Shown in pieces: positions 49,101 to 60,800 of a stretch of 64,000 nucleotides of DNA; within the stretch, counting starts at the first letter, position 1; every line of letters starts with the position of its first letter. Source of the DNA: Galerina marginata (taxonomy: Eukaryota; Basidiomycota; Agaricomycetes; Agaricales; Galerinaceae); the NCBI GenBank assembly GCA_023014335.1, contig JAECYW010000029.1, positions 606,647-670,646 on the forward strand. The letters are read 5' to 3'. A program made the position numbers and the translations under genes. A model generated the notes under the pieces. That model was not told the DNA's origin and made no database searches. It worked only from the letters and a program-made list of their open reading frames with translations.

Positions 49101-50363
49101 CCGTTATTGATACTTTTTCTAATAAACAGAGGACAGGGGGGCCACGTACGCGGATCGATGTGGCTTAAAAACATCGAATTTGCAATGAGTGAGCCACCAT
49201 TTCCTTTACTTGAACAGTCATATTAATATTAACACTTACAAGTCACTAAGATGGACAACGCGTAGATTCGGTTTTCCGCTTGGAGGGGGTGCTACGGCGT
49301 TGTGAGGTTTGGGCTTTTTAAACCAGGTTGAAAGAAGGTTCGTTAGGTCGTTTGGAGGAGGCTGAGGGCACGATTTTTGGAGGCCAATAATGTTTCTCGC
49401 ACAAATCCACTAGATTACGGAGGATCTTTAACCTAGTGCAGAGCAAAATTTGGGAGTTGTGGCGGAAGGTAATTCGTACCAGTCCATCCTGCCCGGTGAC
49501 ATCTGCGTTGGCGAGTAACTGAGTCGCAATTTGACCATCAGAACTGGCCATGAATTTCGCCTCACAGCCTCCAAGCGCTACAGACGGTAAACTCAATCAC
49601 AGTAAATCACGGAAATTACAGTACACACACCGTTAAAATCGACGAAATGGCACATCTCAATCAATAGCTGCGGCACTTCCCACGGCGCGGTTTGCGCAAG
49701 GCCTTTGTAAATAACCAAACTCGCAATACATTGCTGGCATGTCGACGAGAATATTTTTGCCGTATCGTTGATGATCGCTGTGATATCGTTGAATGCGATC
49801 TGACGCAACCGAATCGAACCTGAAGTCGAGAGATTCGTTGAAGGGGAAAATACAGTTGGAGAGTTGATCAATAGCGATGGCGGAAGGACAACGGGGTCGT
49901 TTACGTTCTGCGTTGGGATGATTTTCGGGTTTGTGAGACCGAGTGGAAAGACGGTTGTCGACTACAGGATAAATGTGTTAGTATAAAGAGTAAATCCGGT
50001 CTGATATTCACGGAAGGCACTCACCACCGGATCAGTGATGAGGGGCTGGGGCTCCAAAGAGGTTTGAGTTGGTTCGAACCCTTTGAAGAACGCATGAAGG
50101 AAGTCGGTTGCGAAGAATGGGCCAGCGGTAAAATCGGCTGGGACGCTTAGAGAAGCAGGCGGGGTTGCGAAAAAGGCCGTAGTACTCGTGGAAGTGGATG
50201 TGAGTCGTGAAGATGTGGTTCGCCTCGATGTAGTTCGTGTAGATGAGAGCCTGCTCGGTATTATTGCAGATGGTGCCGAGGCAGACGGGTTTGTGGCCAG
50301 TTTCGCGTCTACATCGAGACACGCTGCAGCAAGAAGGGTTAGAAACGCGCTAACACAAAACAT
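40156..50363 (-). CDS. Secreted acid sphingomyelinase, split by a transposon inside an intron
   Basis: Many exons on the minus strand; exon 1 is 50025-50363. A signal peptide (MFCVSAFLTLLAAACLDVDA) is followed by a Thr/Ser-rich segment and a saposin-like region with paired cysteines (CQQC, LLIEMCHFVDF). The metallophosphatase core shows HLSDFHIDPR (joined across an intron), GSEAKCVNALCCRP, the GDLTSHDND box, a GNHD box near 48540, LGHVLPG and MGHIHDE. These are the metal ligands of the acid sphingomyelinase family, which cleaves sphingomyelin-type lipids to ceramide. The coding sequence runs to 47142 (end of WPETAPL), then resumes at 40476 with NATWWHFVTE, followed by exons 40317-40390 and 40156-40263, ending in a Cys-rich tail. 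All phases agree. The intervening intron holds a 6.6-kb transposon. Reading frames looked intact where checked. Confidence 0.88.
40502..40510. repeat. Left target-site duplication of the Mutator-like element
   Basis: GGCTGCAAG, identical to 47117-47125. Confidence 0.85.
41297..41455. repeat. 21-bp tandem array in the left part of the Mutator-like element
   Basis: About seven imperfect 21-bp copies of a unit like CGCAACTGCACGCAGCCATC. Less regular CACGCA words continue on both sides and recur at 46940-47105 near the right end. On one strand the array reads as a run of CTQPSRN repeats, but nothing suggests that it is translated. Such subterminal clusters could be transposase-binding sites. Confidence 0.7.
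42362..46885 (+). pseudogene. Transposon gene: GCM-like zinc segment, USP-like protease, PHD finger (damaged)
   Basis: Exons, with the first start uncertain: about 42362-42560, 42602-42672, 42727-43209, 43261-43792, 43856-44430, 44485-45674, 45728-45989, 46040-46708 and 46760-46885. The N-terminal part contains EKGKRATRRCLGV, as in GCM/WRKY-clan zinc modules of transposases. It then passes through a GTPTRNPPGLPQ stretch directly into HFIGVLQSIAHEAEERG, so the expected DDE core seems deleted. A helical segment with AEEAMHWKLY follows. The third part resembles ubiquitin-specific proteases: Cys box NSCWLDT (Cys codon at 44167) and His box TRHGGYP. A PHD-type finger follows (about 45450-45630: CRC, CDEC, HIAC, CDFC). 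A TAG at 46250-46252 interrupts the last part, which otherwise stays in frame. A 51-nt intron could in principle remove that stop. Confidence 0.7.
46900..47105. repeat. CACGCA-rich right subterminal region of the Mutator-like element
   Basis: At least eight CACGCA or close variants, including a repeated CACGCAACCTGCCACGC, lie within 200 bp of the right end. The same word dominates the left side of the element (40530-40610 and 41280-41530). Confidence 0.65.
47117..47125. repeat. Right target-site duplication of the Mutator-like element
   Basis: GGCTGCAAG, identical to 40502-40510. Confidence 0.85.
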
Positions 50364-51960
50364 AGGTAGGTTAAAATCGATAACAACACGTTGAACAAAT
50401 GGAGGGGTGTGGATTTCCCGATGCTTTATGGCCTGAGGTGTTTTAAGTACTTATATCAAGGATCTCGCGTCGACGTTTTTCCTTTGTTCGTGAGAAAAAA
50501 CTAGAAGACCCGGCTCCGACGTTTGCACCAGCAGGCCAATGGTCTTCTCGGTCGACGATTGCTGCCGGAAACTCTGCACTGATATCATGGTTGTAGGTAT
50601 TTACGTTGAGCCACCTGTAGCCCACTTGACTCAAGTAAGACTCAGAAGGGCAACCCAGTTGATACTCGGAGTGAGATACTAGGACAACGTGTGGAACGGA
50701 CACTGGAAACAGCCTGTGAAACGTGGAAAGCCTGAGATCCGAGCCCCGAGGTTGTGCCTAATGCACCATAAATAACGCGTTACAAGGCGCATATAGAGCC
50801 ATAGTTTGATTCCTAGTGGATGTTACCGACCATCATTCGAACAGAAAACTAGAACTGGGGGATGTCGAACAAGCTGTAGACAGAGATGCGCCGATCGAGG
50901 ACAAGTGACACTCGATCAAAATCTCCTACTATATTCCTAGCATGCAAGTTCAGTGAAAGCCTGGCATTGATCGAGGCTCTGAGAAGCGTGTAAGCAGTTG
51001 CTGATGAGATCCATTATCACGGTGTAGGCAATGAGAAGAGTAGTCGCAAATGCCTCGACTTTCTTTAGGAGCGGTGATTGACGAGAAAAAAAAGACCATT
51101 TTAGGAAGGCAAGGGAAAATGAGGCACCGCCCAGGACACAGCATCGGATGGGTTTGGCAAGACATACTCATCACCGTGAGTCACAAAAGTAGTTATTTCG
51201 AGTAACTTTTTTCGGAGGAGCCTACATGTTTCTGTTGAGACGGTCAAAAAAGATCGTAGCCAAAACTTGAAGAGAACTATCTTGAAAACTTGAACGTACA
51301 TACAAACGATAAAAGGTCTTTTTCTGATTTGCTTACGTTCAGAAGGCCGTCAGCGAGAAAAATAAAGGAGAGGTGATAAGATTAGGACGACGGATCGCAC
51401 CATCAGACCGACCCGCGTTTCAAAAATGTAATCAAGGTGCTTACCGTTTGGGCGCCAACTTTTACCAACAATCTGGGATTTTGGCAGCCGATCCGCGCCT
51501 AGGCGGCAAAGGGAGATGAGACTGGCGGCAACCCGACGCAGGCTTAGCCCACAGCCCGGAAAATGGGCTCGAAAAAACCCAAGCCGGATCAAATAGCTGC
51601 ATCTTTGTGATCTGCAACTTTGATTTTGACTTCGGAATAGGAGTCAAAGTTAGCATCAAGCTACAGAATACGAATGTAGGTGGGAATGGAAGCTCCGTTC
51701 TTCACGGGTGCGAAAGAGAGGGTGATTTCAAAGGCGTCGCAGACGGTATGGAGTGTGTTCGTGTAGAATTTTTCTGCGTCGAAATTGGGTATATAGAGTA
51801 CTTCACGTTTGGTTTTGGGGAAGAAGCCTGCAGAATGTTGGGACTGAGCAGCGAGAGAAGGTGATGAAGGTCACGAATAACGATGGGATTCATGGCGCTA
51901 AATATGGTATGAGTGTGGGCGTGAGTGGTCGCAGTGATGAAACACTATAGCTAACATTGA
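50364..51960. other. Region without a recognised gene
   Basis: This holds the promoter side of the sphingomyelinase gene. Frames are short and unremarkable on both strands; the minus-strand frame at 51702-51893 is Ser/Pro-rich. I see no gene. Confidence 0.4.
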
Positions 51961-52062
51961 TGATGAGAGTGACGGCGCTGATGGCGCCGTGAAAATAAAG
52001 ACTTAGCATGAACGTGTAATGCGTATCAGCACATCCGTAAATAGCCAAAAAGCAAGGAAGAC

Positions 52063-52800
52063 TCACGAAATGTATCTGATTGATAGAAAAACTTGTAGAC
52101 CCTCGAATAATGCTTTTATCAGCACGTCGATCGCCTCCAAGTCAACCTTAACATTCACGGCTGCTATCTCGCCGACCTCCTTCGATTGCTGGCCGAGGTA
52201 GGTAGAGGCGATGGAAGCCTTCTCCTCGCAGACCTTTCCTGAGACCTCGACACACCTCCATGCGGTTGAGGAGCGGCGCGGGAATAATGTTGAGGGTGTG
52301 GGCATTGTAAACGACGATCACGCGGGAAAGCGATTGGAACGTCCATACTGTAGAAAAAGGTAATATAATGTCGAAGAAAAGGCAGGGAAAATAAGGACGT
52401 ACTAATGTTTAGCATATTGAGCGGGGCGTATATCCGACGCCTGAATGATATTCCCAAGCAATGCGCCGACGTACGTCCTTCTATGCGCCTTGTTCTCCGA
52501 CGCCAGATCCGTCAACCCGCCCACACTTACTTGCAATTTGTCCTCGTCATACTGCGTCTCCGAGTACGTCTACTTGCCTTTTATTAACTTGATGGCGGAC
52601 AGCAACGCGGGGTGGCTTAAGACGAATGCCTTGTAGAACGGGCAACAGACGGGACCTGCAGGTAGGGACTGCATGAACATCGAGCCTGGGTTCGAGGGCA
52701 GAGGTGGAGAAACAGAGGAGGAAGCCGACGCTGCGGCGCTCGCGCTGGAGCCTTCCTTGCCGTCCCGCTCTGCTTCCCAGCAGCACCTCCCCACATTCAC
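52063..52800 (-). pseudogene. Decayed Lon protease copy
   Basis: Fragments in Lon order can be read in changing frames on the minus strand. FYKAFVLSHPALLSAIK (about 52605-52660) fits the N-terminal substrate domain. VGGLTDLASENKAHRRTYVG followed by ALLGNIIQASD (about 52435-52540) fits the AAA+ domain. LSRVIVVYNAHTLN and IIPAPLLNRMEV (about 52255-52335) fit the sensor region. EVSGKVCEEKASIASTYLG and LEAIDVLIKA (about 52110-52255) fit the following helical part. The segment expected between the first two fragments, with the Walker A loop, is absent, as is Walker B. A one-base insertion near 52252 shifts the frame right after NRMEV. The Ser-Lys protease domain was not found. Lon is a mitochondrial matrix protease; this copy cannot encode it. 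Confidence 0.75.
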
Positions 52801-55684
52801 CAGCGCTCACCCACTCTGCCTGCATCCATAGAGGCGGGTGGGTCTGTATCTGGCATCAAGTTAAGGAGAAGTTGAGATGGTGGAGGACCAGGGCGCGGAA
52901 AATGTCGAATGAGAACACGGACGGCTAATGAGATGGGCAGGTGGAGAGCAGCGTGAGTGAAGACGGTGCATGTTACTATTAGGAAAGACAGTGACTGACC
53001 AAAATACCACCAAGCGACGGCATGCGACACTAAGGGTATTCCATGTTGGCCTGTAAGCGCAGAAAAGTAAGCGCTTTATGCATGGCAAGGACCTAGAGGG
53101 CTCTGAGGAGATGGCATCCACAGCGGGCGTAGGGGTTTGGTCGCCATATCGGTCTCGGTTGTCGTGCCAAACGATCGGAAGATAAGATTTGGCACATATC
53201 GGTCTTCTCTCTGCACAGGATCATAGATGGCCGGGGAGAAGGGGTTTTGTTGGCTAACGATCCCAAGTAACGGATTCCCGACTGGACGCGCATTTGTTGA
53301 CGATCAAATTTGATTGCCCACAAAGTCGCTGCCAAATACAACGACACAATTATTAGGCTGTGTTCTGAGGCTGTATTTGGGCTGTATTTGACTTCCGAGA
53401 AGTTGGAAACTTGAACGGGAATACCGACATCCCAAGGCTTCATTATTCGCGATCCTCTTATTTGCCCCACGAGACTCGAGAGCGACTTGGAGGAGAGGAT
53501 GAAACCAAATGACGTCGTGGGGCCCGTGGGAATTTTCACGGTGGCTTGCCAAGGAGGCATTTTCAGAAATGCCTCCTTCAAATCCAACGCGAATGTTTCA
53601 CTGGCCCTTTTGTCGACTGATAATTTTCGTAATTCGAGTCGTTCTTGACTATATTAATCCTTATTCACTGGAACCAGGCAACTGCTCTCAAAAGCTTGAG
53701 CCCTCAAGGTACATGAGCCTTTCGTTATTGGAATTTTTGTTGATATGAGACGCAATCCTAGATCCAGTGCTTCGTGGACCCTTATCATCGATTACTCTCG
53801 TCCCTGAGTACGATGATGCGACGAACTCGGTGAGCGATTCACCCACACCCTCACCTCCACCTTACAAGTCTGCCGTTTTCGCGGTCAGAGCAGAGGCAAG
53901 TCCCGCTCAGTTAGGCCGCACGAGGTGTGTCCCGATATTTTGGCAGAGGTATGTCTCTCGGCCACCGTACATTATTAAGCCGTTATTTTGACTTCCATTT
54001 ACTACATTGTTTCAGGCTATGTTTTCGTCCCAAGCTATCTGTCGACCATGGCATTCCGAGGTCGGTTTGATTCATATGTGTTCAATTCCATATTCCTGCG
54101 TCAAATTTTGCTCCATTCACGAAATCTTTTGACGACTAGTTTCATCGTGTTTGGCGTTATCAAATCTTCCCCTTACTCAAAGCCCAATAAAACAGAATTG
54201 GGAAACATTCGCCGACAGCTCATGCTCGGATAGTATGGCTGTCATCTCCCCTGGCCCGATTAGTTTTCGGTCTGTACTTCTCGTTCCTTGCGTTGCCAAA
54301 TTGAGATCTAATCAAAACGGCTCACTATAAGGCCCGCCGCCTATTATCCTTCTCGTCCACTGGTGCGGAAAACAATCTCCAATAGTGCACGTCATTGACC
54401 CGTTATGCGTCATTTTCAGGTCCGTTTCCGATTGTCTTCTCTCCGTCAATTCGCTTTCTTAAAATTTCCAGATGAACTCCTTAAATATCCACTTCCGCCG
54501 CCTTCTCCTGCTCATAGCGCGTGCGTCATTTCCTTCTCATGCAAGCAGTACTATATTTTTTCTCAAAATCTTTCACATTTACGAGGTCTAACAGCTCAGA
54601 CGACGAGGTCCACCTTCCGCACCTTTGCTCACCGCCAAAGAGTCGCGTACCGATATTCCCTCCAAAATCAACACGTACTGTATGTCAAACATTACTTGTA
54701 AGGCTAACTCTTACTTCTCGCCGTCACTTCTTCCCCATTCACTGTCCTGGCAACGATTGACGTAAACTTTGTAGTCCATACGCCTTCTATTGCGCGGACG
54801 CTGGGATTATTTATCTTCTGGAAATTCTCTATAACATCCCTACACCAAGTTTCGTACTGTAACGATCCATTCTTCTCGTTCATCTCCCTCTCGCTTCGTC
54901 TCTCCCTCTCCTTTCCACCCCGATATAATTCTTCTTCGGTCCTTTACAGTACGCTGGACTCACTTATTGTCTTTTGAGAATCTTCGACGCCTGAATATTT
55001 GAACGACTAGTGCGACGCTGGCCATGGGTATTGCGCACGCTCCTACCCATTTTCCAGTTTTGTTCGAAATCTCCGAGATGCTGTAGCCTGTGTTCTATTT
55101 TAGTGCGAGCAGACAAGTCCCTTAAAATTAAACTACTCTATTTGCTGACCTCCTATAAGAATCACAGCTCGTATAAGCAAATGCACCTAAAATTATCCTG
55201 TCCTTACAAGGCTCGCGAAACGTGGTAACACAAGCTCAAGCGTCAGTAGGATTCATTACGAAAACACGAGAAAGCTCTGAATGATGAGAATGGCTTACTC
55301 ACCATTTCCATGTCGCGAGGTTCGAGGGGTCCGCCAAATTGCAGCATGGATAGTGAAAACGACAGCTAGGCTATGTCGGCGGCAAGTTCCTATACGGATA
55401 TAGCTTTCCCAATATGTAAACAAAAAAAGCATCCAACACGTTAATTCTGAGCTCAGATCTTCTAAGTAGAAGAGCGAGCTTCGACAACGAACAGTGCTAG
55501 CGGGAATCATCTATAATAGCCTCACAGCATCACAAGGCAATGCGTTGAGATCCAAGTACAGATACCACCCTAAACACGAAAAAGTCGGAGGTTGTGATAA
55601 TTGCAAGGGCTGTGCTACATATATGGCTTGCGCGCTGTACTTGGAAATCGAGCTCGCCTTTCTCCCTCTCTTAAACATTACCCA
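52801..55684. other. Region without a recognised gene
   Basis: The longest frame is a minus-strand one of 164 codons (53093-53587) with no recognisable relative. A hairpin sits at 53551-53578. Plus-strand frames at 53767-53991 and 54405-54701 are short and Ser/Pro-rich. I cannot support a gene. Confidence 0.35.
53551..53578. repeat. Perfect 12-bp inverted repeat with 4-nt loop
   Basis: AAGGAGGCATTT and AAATGCCTCCTT flank the loop TCAG. It could form a hairpin in DNA or RNA. I cannot tie it to a gene or element. Confidence 0.7.
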
Positions 55685-58232
55685 ATGGATCCTTTCTCTA
55701 TTGCTTTAGCAACAGTCACGCTGACCACGGCCGTGAAGGATCTTGCTGAACTAGCGCAGAAGCTTGAACGGTCTTTTTCCAAGGTCTGCTCCTCTAAGTC
55801 CATATCAATCCTGATTTTATCTAAATTGGCCAACCCTCTACGCGCCAGCCTGCCGAGAATATTCGCAATGCCGAAGTGTTAGCGACACAGGTTCGCCGGA
55901 CTTTGGAACAGCTTAAACGATTCTGTGACGAACAAGAGGAGCTTTTGAGTAACGCAAATGACTTGAAAGTCGCCCTGTCTGAATTGATCAGGTAAAGAAA
56001 TTTCAAAAATATGAAGGTGCTTTCATTGACAAAATAATGCCAGGGACATGGAGTCAGTCTACAACAAATGCTCTGGAATCGCGCCCGTAACTGCAATGAA
56101 GAAAATCGACAAGTTCAAGGCCACATTCGGCGCATGGAAGAACCGTAACAAGGTCGAATCAGAGATCAAGGAGTTCATGAATCGGGTCAATCAGTGTTAT
56201 ACTCAATTTATGGCGCGTCCTTAAGCCTTAGCTTTATTAAAATCCTCCTAACTTTCTCACTGCTGTAGCTATTTTCTAATATGAGAATTGAGAAACGACT
56301 GGTTATCTTAAGCAATCCCATGACCCAATCATCCAACATAATTCGGAATGAAATCACAAGTACGGTTTCCGATGAACGGATCATAAATTTCATTGGAAGC
56401 AACTCGGCGACGCTGTCAAAATTACCTCCCGAAATTCAAATGTCTTCCGACTTTATTTCCAATGCCTATCTTTGCCTTCAAATCAATGCGATCAACACAC
56501 TTATGGAGAAATTATCCTCGACCGCATCGTATCCCGTTGAAGAACCAGTAGGACACTATCTGCTTCCTTTTGAGACAATTCCAGGAATTTTGATTGACGA
56601 GGATGATCGATTTATTCTGCGGCGAGATCTTATTATGCAAGCCTTGCAAATTCAGACCATTTTGGAAGAGGACTTTGACTCCCTGTCCATGCAAGTTGGT
56701 GCAAGAGCTTTGAAAAACCTCGCAGGCGACCTCCTCGATCTAGATATGTATCATGAGTCGGTTCTCATTGGTACATGGACCGCAAAGCTCTATCGGACCT
56801 TAGTTGCCCATCACCCGAACACATATTTGCCTTATCTTGCCCTATCTCTCTCTCACCTGGCCTTTGCCCACCATGGAACCGGCAATTTGGATGGCGCTCT
56901 TTTTTCGATAAATGAATGCATCGCTATTTGTCGGTCTCTTCAAACACCATCGGCGTCCTTCGAAATCAAGCTCCTATTACCTTGGGCTTTGAGGATATCT
57001 GCTTCATTGGAAAGAGATTCTATCAAATCTCTGCAAGAAGCAGAAGAGGCCATCCGTTTTTTTGACGATGTCATAGAAAGCAGCAATCTCACCGGTGAGG
57101 CATTGCTGATCGACAGAAAATCGGCAGAGATTTTAGACACTTCCTCTAGTTCTGCGGCGCACTGTCAGGTTCATGCCCTACATCAACTTTCGCCCAATTC
57201 AGCAGTATATGAATACGCCACAACTCTGGAACAGCTTTCAACCAGTCTTCGAAAAGTTGGGCGATTTCAAGAGGCTTTCCAGGCACAACAGAGAGCCGTA
57301 GAAATCTTAGATTTTCTTGTTCCTTTCCACCCTGATTGCATGGATTTGCACCGGGCGCGTGCACTCAACCAACTTTTGGACAATGACTTTCGTGGTTTCC
57401 TTCCGCCTACTGATGCACTTCCAATGTCCCAAGAATCGATGGCCGTTTTTAGGAAATATTTCGAAAAGGATAGGAAGAAATACGGCACGGAACTTTACGA
57501 TGTGCTTTGGCAAAATGCTGTTCTTTTGCAGGAAATAGAGCAATACGACGACGCTCTCCCGGTATGGAAAGAAGTGACGTATTTGGCCCAGCCCAGGAAG
57601 TAAACGAAGATAAGTTCCTCTTGGCGATTGCTCTGGATTATGTTTCAGATGCCCTTCACATTTTGCAACGACATGATGAGGCAGCCAATTCCCGCAGGGA
57701 ATTAGTCAACATTTATCAAGCTATTCATAAATCCCCCTCTAAGCTCGAGGCCTATGCTCATTACGACCTTGCATGGGATCTCCAGCGTGCCGGACAATAT
57801 CAAGAAGCCATTCGCGAAGCTCAAACATCTGTCATGCAATACCGTGCATTGGCCTTCAAGGACCCTAATAAGTACTACAAGAAATATCTGGCTAACGCCC
57901 TCTATTTGCTTTCCGATATCCTCTTTGAGGCCGGTGAATACAGGCAAGCATTCGATGAAGGCCATGAAGCATTTTACCTTTACCAGTCTATTATTCAAGA
58001 CGACCCTCGCATTCTCTCGGACTACGTTGCGTTTATACGCCTACAAATACAAATTTCCTGGTTCTCAGACAATGAAACAAAGTCCATCGAACGGGGACAA
58101 ATTTTGATTCACTATTCAACTGAGTTGATCAAAATATTCCCTGAGGAGAGAGAACGGACCCTCATTTATGCCACCCACATTCACTCTAACAATTTGACCA
58201 GGTTCAATCGACTCACAGAAGCTGCTGTCTAG
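55685..58232 (+). pseudogene. TPR-type protein with helical N-terminal domain, frame broken by a 5-bp duplication
   Basis: Exons 55685-55783, 55849-55991, 56044-56212 and 56269-58232 join in phase. The N-terminal 135 residues (FSIALATVTLTTAVKDLAEL, then a coiled helix reading VRRTLEQLKRFCDEQEELL) resemble the four-helix N-terminal domains found before NACHT or TPR parts in fungal NLR-like proteins. The rest is a long array of TPR-like helix pairs (for example ATTLEQLSTSLRKVGRFQEA and YAHYDLAWDLQRAGQYQEA). The word CCCAG occurs twice in tandem at 57587-57596, which shifts the frame and creates a stop at 57601; the second frame continues to 58232 with matching TPR repeats. The third intron begins with GC instead of GT (56213-56268). 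The intact form would be about 790 residues. Without the duplication this would be a normal gene, so recent loss or an assembly error is possible. Confidence 0.75.
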
Positions 58233-58270
58233 TAATATGTCTTGCATTACCTATGGATAGGTAAGGATTC

Positions 58271-58945
58271 TTACCTAGTAATATAGGGAAATGGAAGTTA
58301 AGATTTGATAAAAGTAAGGCTAGGAGTATAAGGAAAAGTAAAGCTAGTAGTAGTAAAGCTAGTAGTATAAGGATTAGATGTAAAAAAATCGTGGAAACTG
58401 AAGTTAGGATTTGACGAAAGGAAAATCTTAGTATAAGGAAAAGTAAAGCTAGTAGTATAGGGATTAGACGTAAAAAAATCGTGGAAACTGAAGTTAGGAT
58501 TTGACGAAAGGAAAATCTTAGTATAAGGATTAGACAAGAAAATCGTGGAAACTGAATTTAGGATTTGACGAAAAGTTAAACCTAGTAGTATGAAGATTAG
58601 ACATAAAGAAAATCGTACAAACTGAAGTTAGGATTTGATGAAAAGAAAATCACTCAAAGAAATCGTCGAAACTGAAGTTAGGATTTGACGAAAAGTAAAA
58701 CCTAGTATAAGAATTAGATGTAAAGAAATAGACATAAAGAAAATCGTACAAACTGAAGTTAGGATTTGACGAAAAGAAAATCACTTAAAGAAATCGTGGA
58801 AACTGAAGTTAGGATTTGACGAAAAGAAAATCTTAGTATAAGGATTAGATAAGAAAATCGTGGAAACTGAAGTTAGGATTTGACAAAAAGTAAAACCTAG
58901 TATAAGGATTAGATATCTAGTAAAGAAAATTGTCTAAACTGAAGT
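58271..58945 (+). repeat. Minisatellite array, forward orientation
   Basis: About ten copies of a unit built around AAACTGAAGTTAGGATTTGA followed by CGAAAAG and AGTATAAGGATTAGA words, spaced 46-91 bp. Unit length varies through internal deletions. The array starts about 40 bp after the stop of the TPR gene. Confidence 0.85.
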
Positions 58946-59443
58946 TAGTTTCAAGACCGACCAAAAACCGGTTTTAACCGGTCTCAACCGGTCTTTCCTC
59001 TCGAAAATTTACACAAAAATACGTACCTCTAAGAGCTTTTGAACGATCAAAAATTCATAATTTTAAAGTGAAAACTGAGAAAGTTATAGCTAAATTCGTA
59101 AATTTTGACAAATTTCGCTGTAACTCAGTCAATTCTTGAAACCGTAACGCATAATACGGGCCCTGTTGCCTGTTTCTTTCTCAAAAAAATCATAACGGTC
59201 AGTCCATCGGTTGCCTCCCTACATCAAGGGACAGTACATGGTATTCTATGCAATTACTATCACAGACTGTGAGATTGGGGTGTTTATACTAAGTTTCTTT
59301 GATTATTGACTAAATTTCTGGAAAACAGTGCAATGGTTCGAAAGACCGGTTGAGCCTGGTTAAAAGACCGCCAAAAACCGATCAAGACTCCTCTAAACCG
59401 GTCCTGGTCAGTCTTGTGCAGTCCTTTGCAGTCCATGAACCGC
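58946..59443. other. Spacer between inverted minisatellite arrays
   Basis: About 500 bp lies between the forward and reverse arrays. Both of its edges contain several ACCGGT words (58970-59000 and 59345-59405), including the palindrome AAAACCGGTTTT cut at one base, so the inverted symmetry extends slightly into the spacer. No gene is visible. Confidence 0.6.
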
Positions 59444-59998
59444 AGTTTCCACGATTTTCTTTACATCTAATCTTCATATGACTAGGTATAACTGTTTGTC
59501 AAATCTAATCCTTATACTAAGATTTTCTTTTCGTCAAATCCTAACTTCAGTTTCCACGATTTCTTTAAGTGATTTTCTTTTCGTCAAATCCTAACTTCAG
59601 TTTCCACGATTTCTTTAAGTGATTTTCTTTTCGTCAAATCCTAACTTCAGTTTTGACGATTTCTTTAAGTGATTTGCTTTTCGTCAAATCCTAACTTCAG
59701 TTTCGACGATTTCTTTAAGTGATTTTCTTTTCATCAAATCCTAACTTCAGTTTGTACAATTTTCTTTACGTCTAATCCTTATACTAGGTTTTACTTTTCG
59801 TCAAATCCTAACTTCAGTTTCCACGATTTTTCAGTGATTTTCTTTTTGTCAAATCCTAACTTCAGTTTGTACGATTTTCTTTATGTCTAATCTTCATAGT
59901 ACTCGGTTTAATTTTTTGTCAAATCCTAATTTCAGTTTCCACAATGTTCTTTACGTCTAATCCTTATACTAAGATTTTCTTTTCGTCAAATCCTAATA
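59444..59998 (-). repeat. Minisatellite array, reverse orientation
   Basis: About nine copies of the same unit as 58271-58945, on the other strand (for example TCAAATCCTAACTTCAGTTT near 59537, 59585 and 59634). Some neighbouring copies are nearly identical, which points to recent homogenisation. Confidence 0.85.
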
Positions 59999-60279
59999 TT
60001 GAGATCGTACATAGCTACTTGTTAGAGTAACAAACGAAATCAGCACAGCAGTGTATACGTTAAACTGAGTACTTAAGTTCACATGAGGTTTGGAGGGGGA
60101 AAGGAAGAATGGATTAAGAATTACTACGGACTCTCTCGAAATTGGAAGTCCTTATATACATTGTAATTATTCTACATAGTTCTAGCTATGGGGAGAATAA
60201 ATGTTCTGTCCGACAAAGTGACTCAAGATGACTTAATGTTGGACAAGAGATAAATAGGAAAATTTCGAAAATGTGAAAC

Positions 60280-60800
60280 GGTGAATGCATAGTCTCCTCA
60301 AGCAGCTTTCCAACGCATTTTTTTGCATTCAATTTGGATCAGAACTGACCCCACCATAAAATATGCAATCTAGGTGATATCTGTATGTCCTTTGGACCTT
60401 GCAGATCATGTTATGCAAATTCCAAGGTCAAATTTGATCGCATAGCTACAAACAAAATACGGTTAGATAGACCTTGTCAACAGGTCTCCGGGAGTACTCT
60501 TAGCGTAGCAATAACTTAAGAAACATCCCAAAGCGTCCTTATACATTGGAAATATACGCAAAATCACCAATTTGCGATTTGTAGTGTCAGTTTTGATCAG
60601 AAAACTTAGGTTAAAAAAGTGTCGGAAAACCCTTGTAAATAGCTTTCCGGCAGTGTCTTTATCGTCTCAGTAGCACCAACATCGCCCGAGATCGCCGGCT
60701 TTGGAATTCTGTATAACATTATTATTTAACAGTGACATTGTTTATAAGGTTAAAAATGATTCAATTCATACAAATTAAAATACTAGCGGGTAGATATTGA
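60280..60800. repeat. Subtelomeric repeat unit, copy 1
   Basis: It shares with 61875-62300 and 63205-63505 the order CTTGTCAACAG, ACTTAAGAAAC, CGCAAAATCACC, ATTTGC, TTTGATC and ATCGCC(C/T)GAGATCG. This is the most diverged copy. No coding potential is seen. Confidence 0.8.

Noticed and set aside
48981..49174. Minus-strand frame as a separate small gene
   Set aside because: It contains the HIDPR and CVNALCCRP exons of the sphingomyelinase and the intron between them.
57507..58232. Second TPR frame as an independent gene starting with its own ATG
   Set aside because: It continues the repeats of the upstream frame exactly at a 5-bp duplication, so it is the 3' part of the same gene.
58298..58537. 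Minus-strand frame with repeated SNPNFSFHDFFTSNPYTT units
   Set aside because: It is a translation of the minisatellite; similar frames appear in the copy at 63460-63825.
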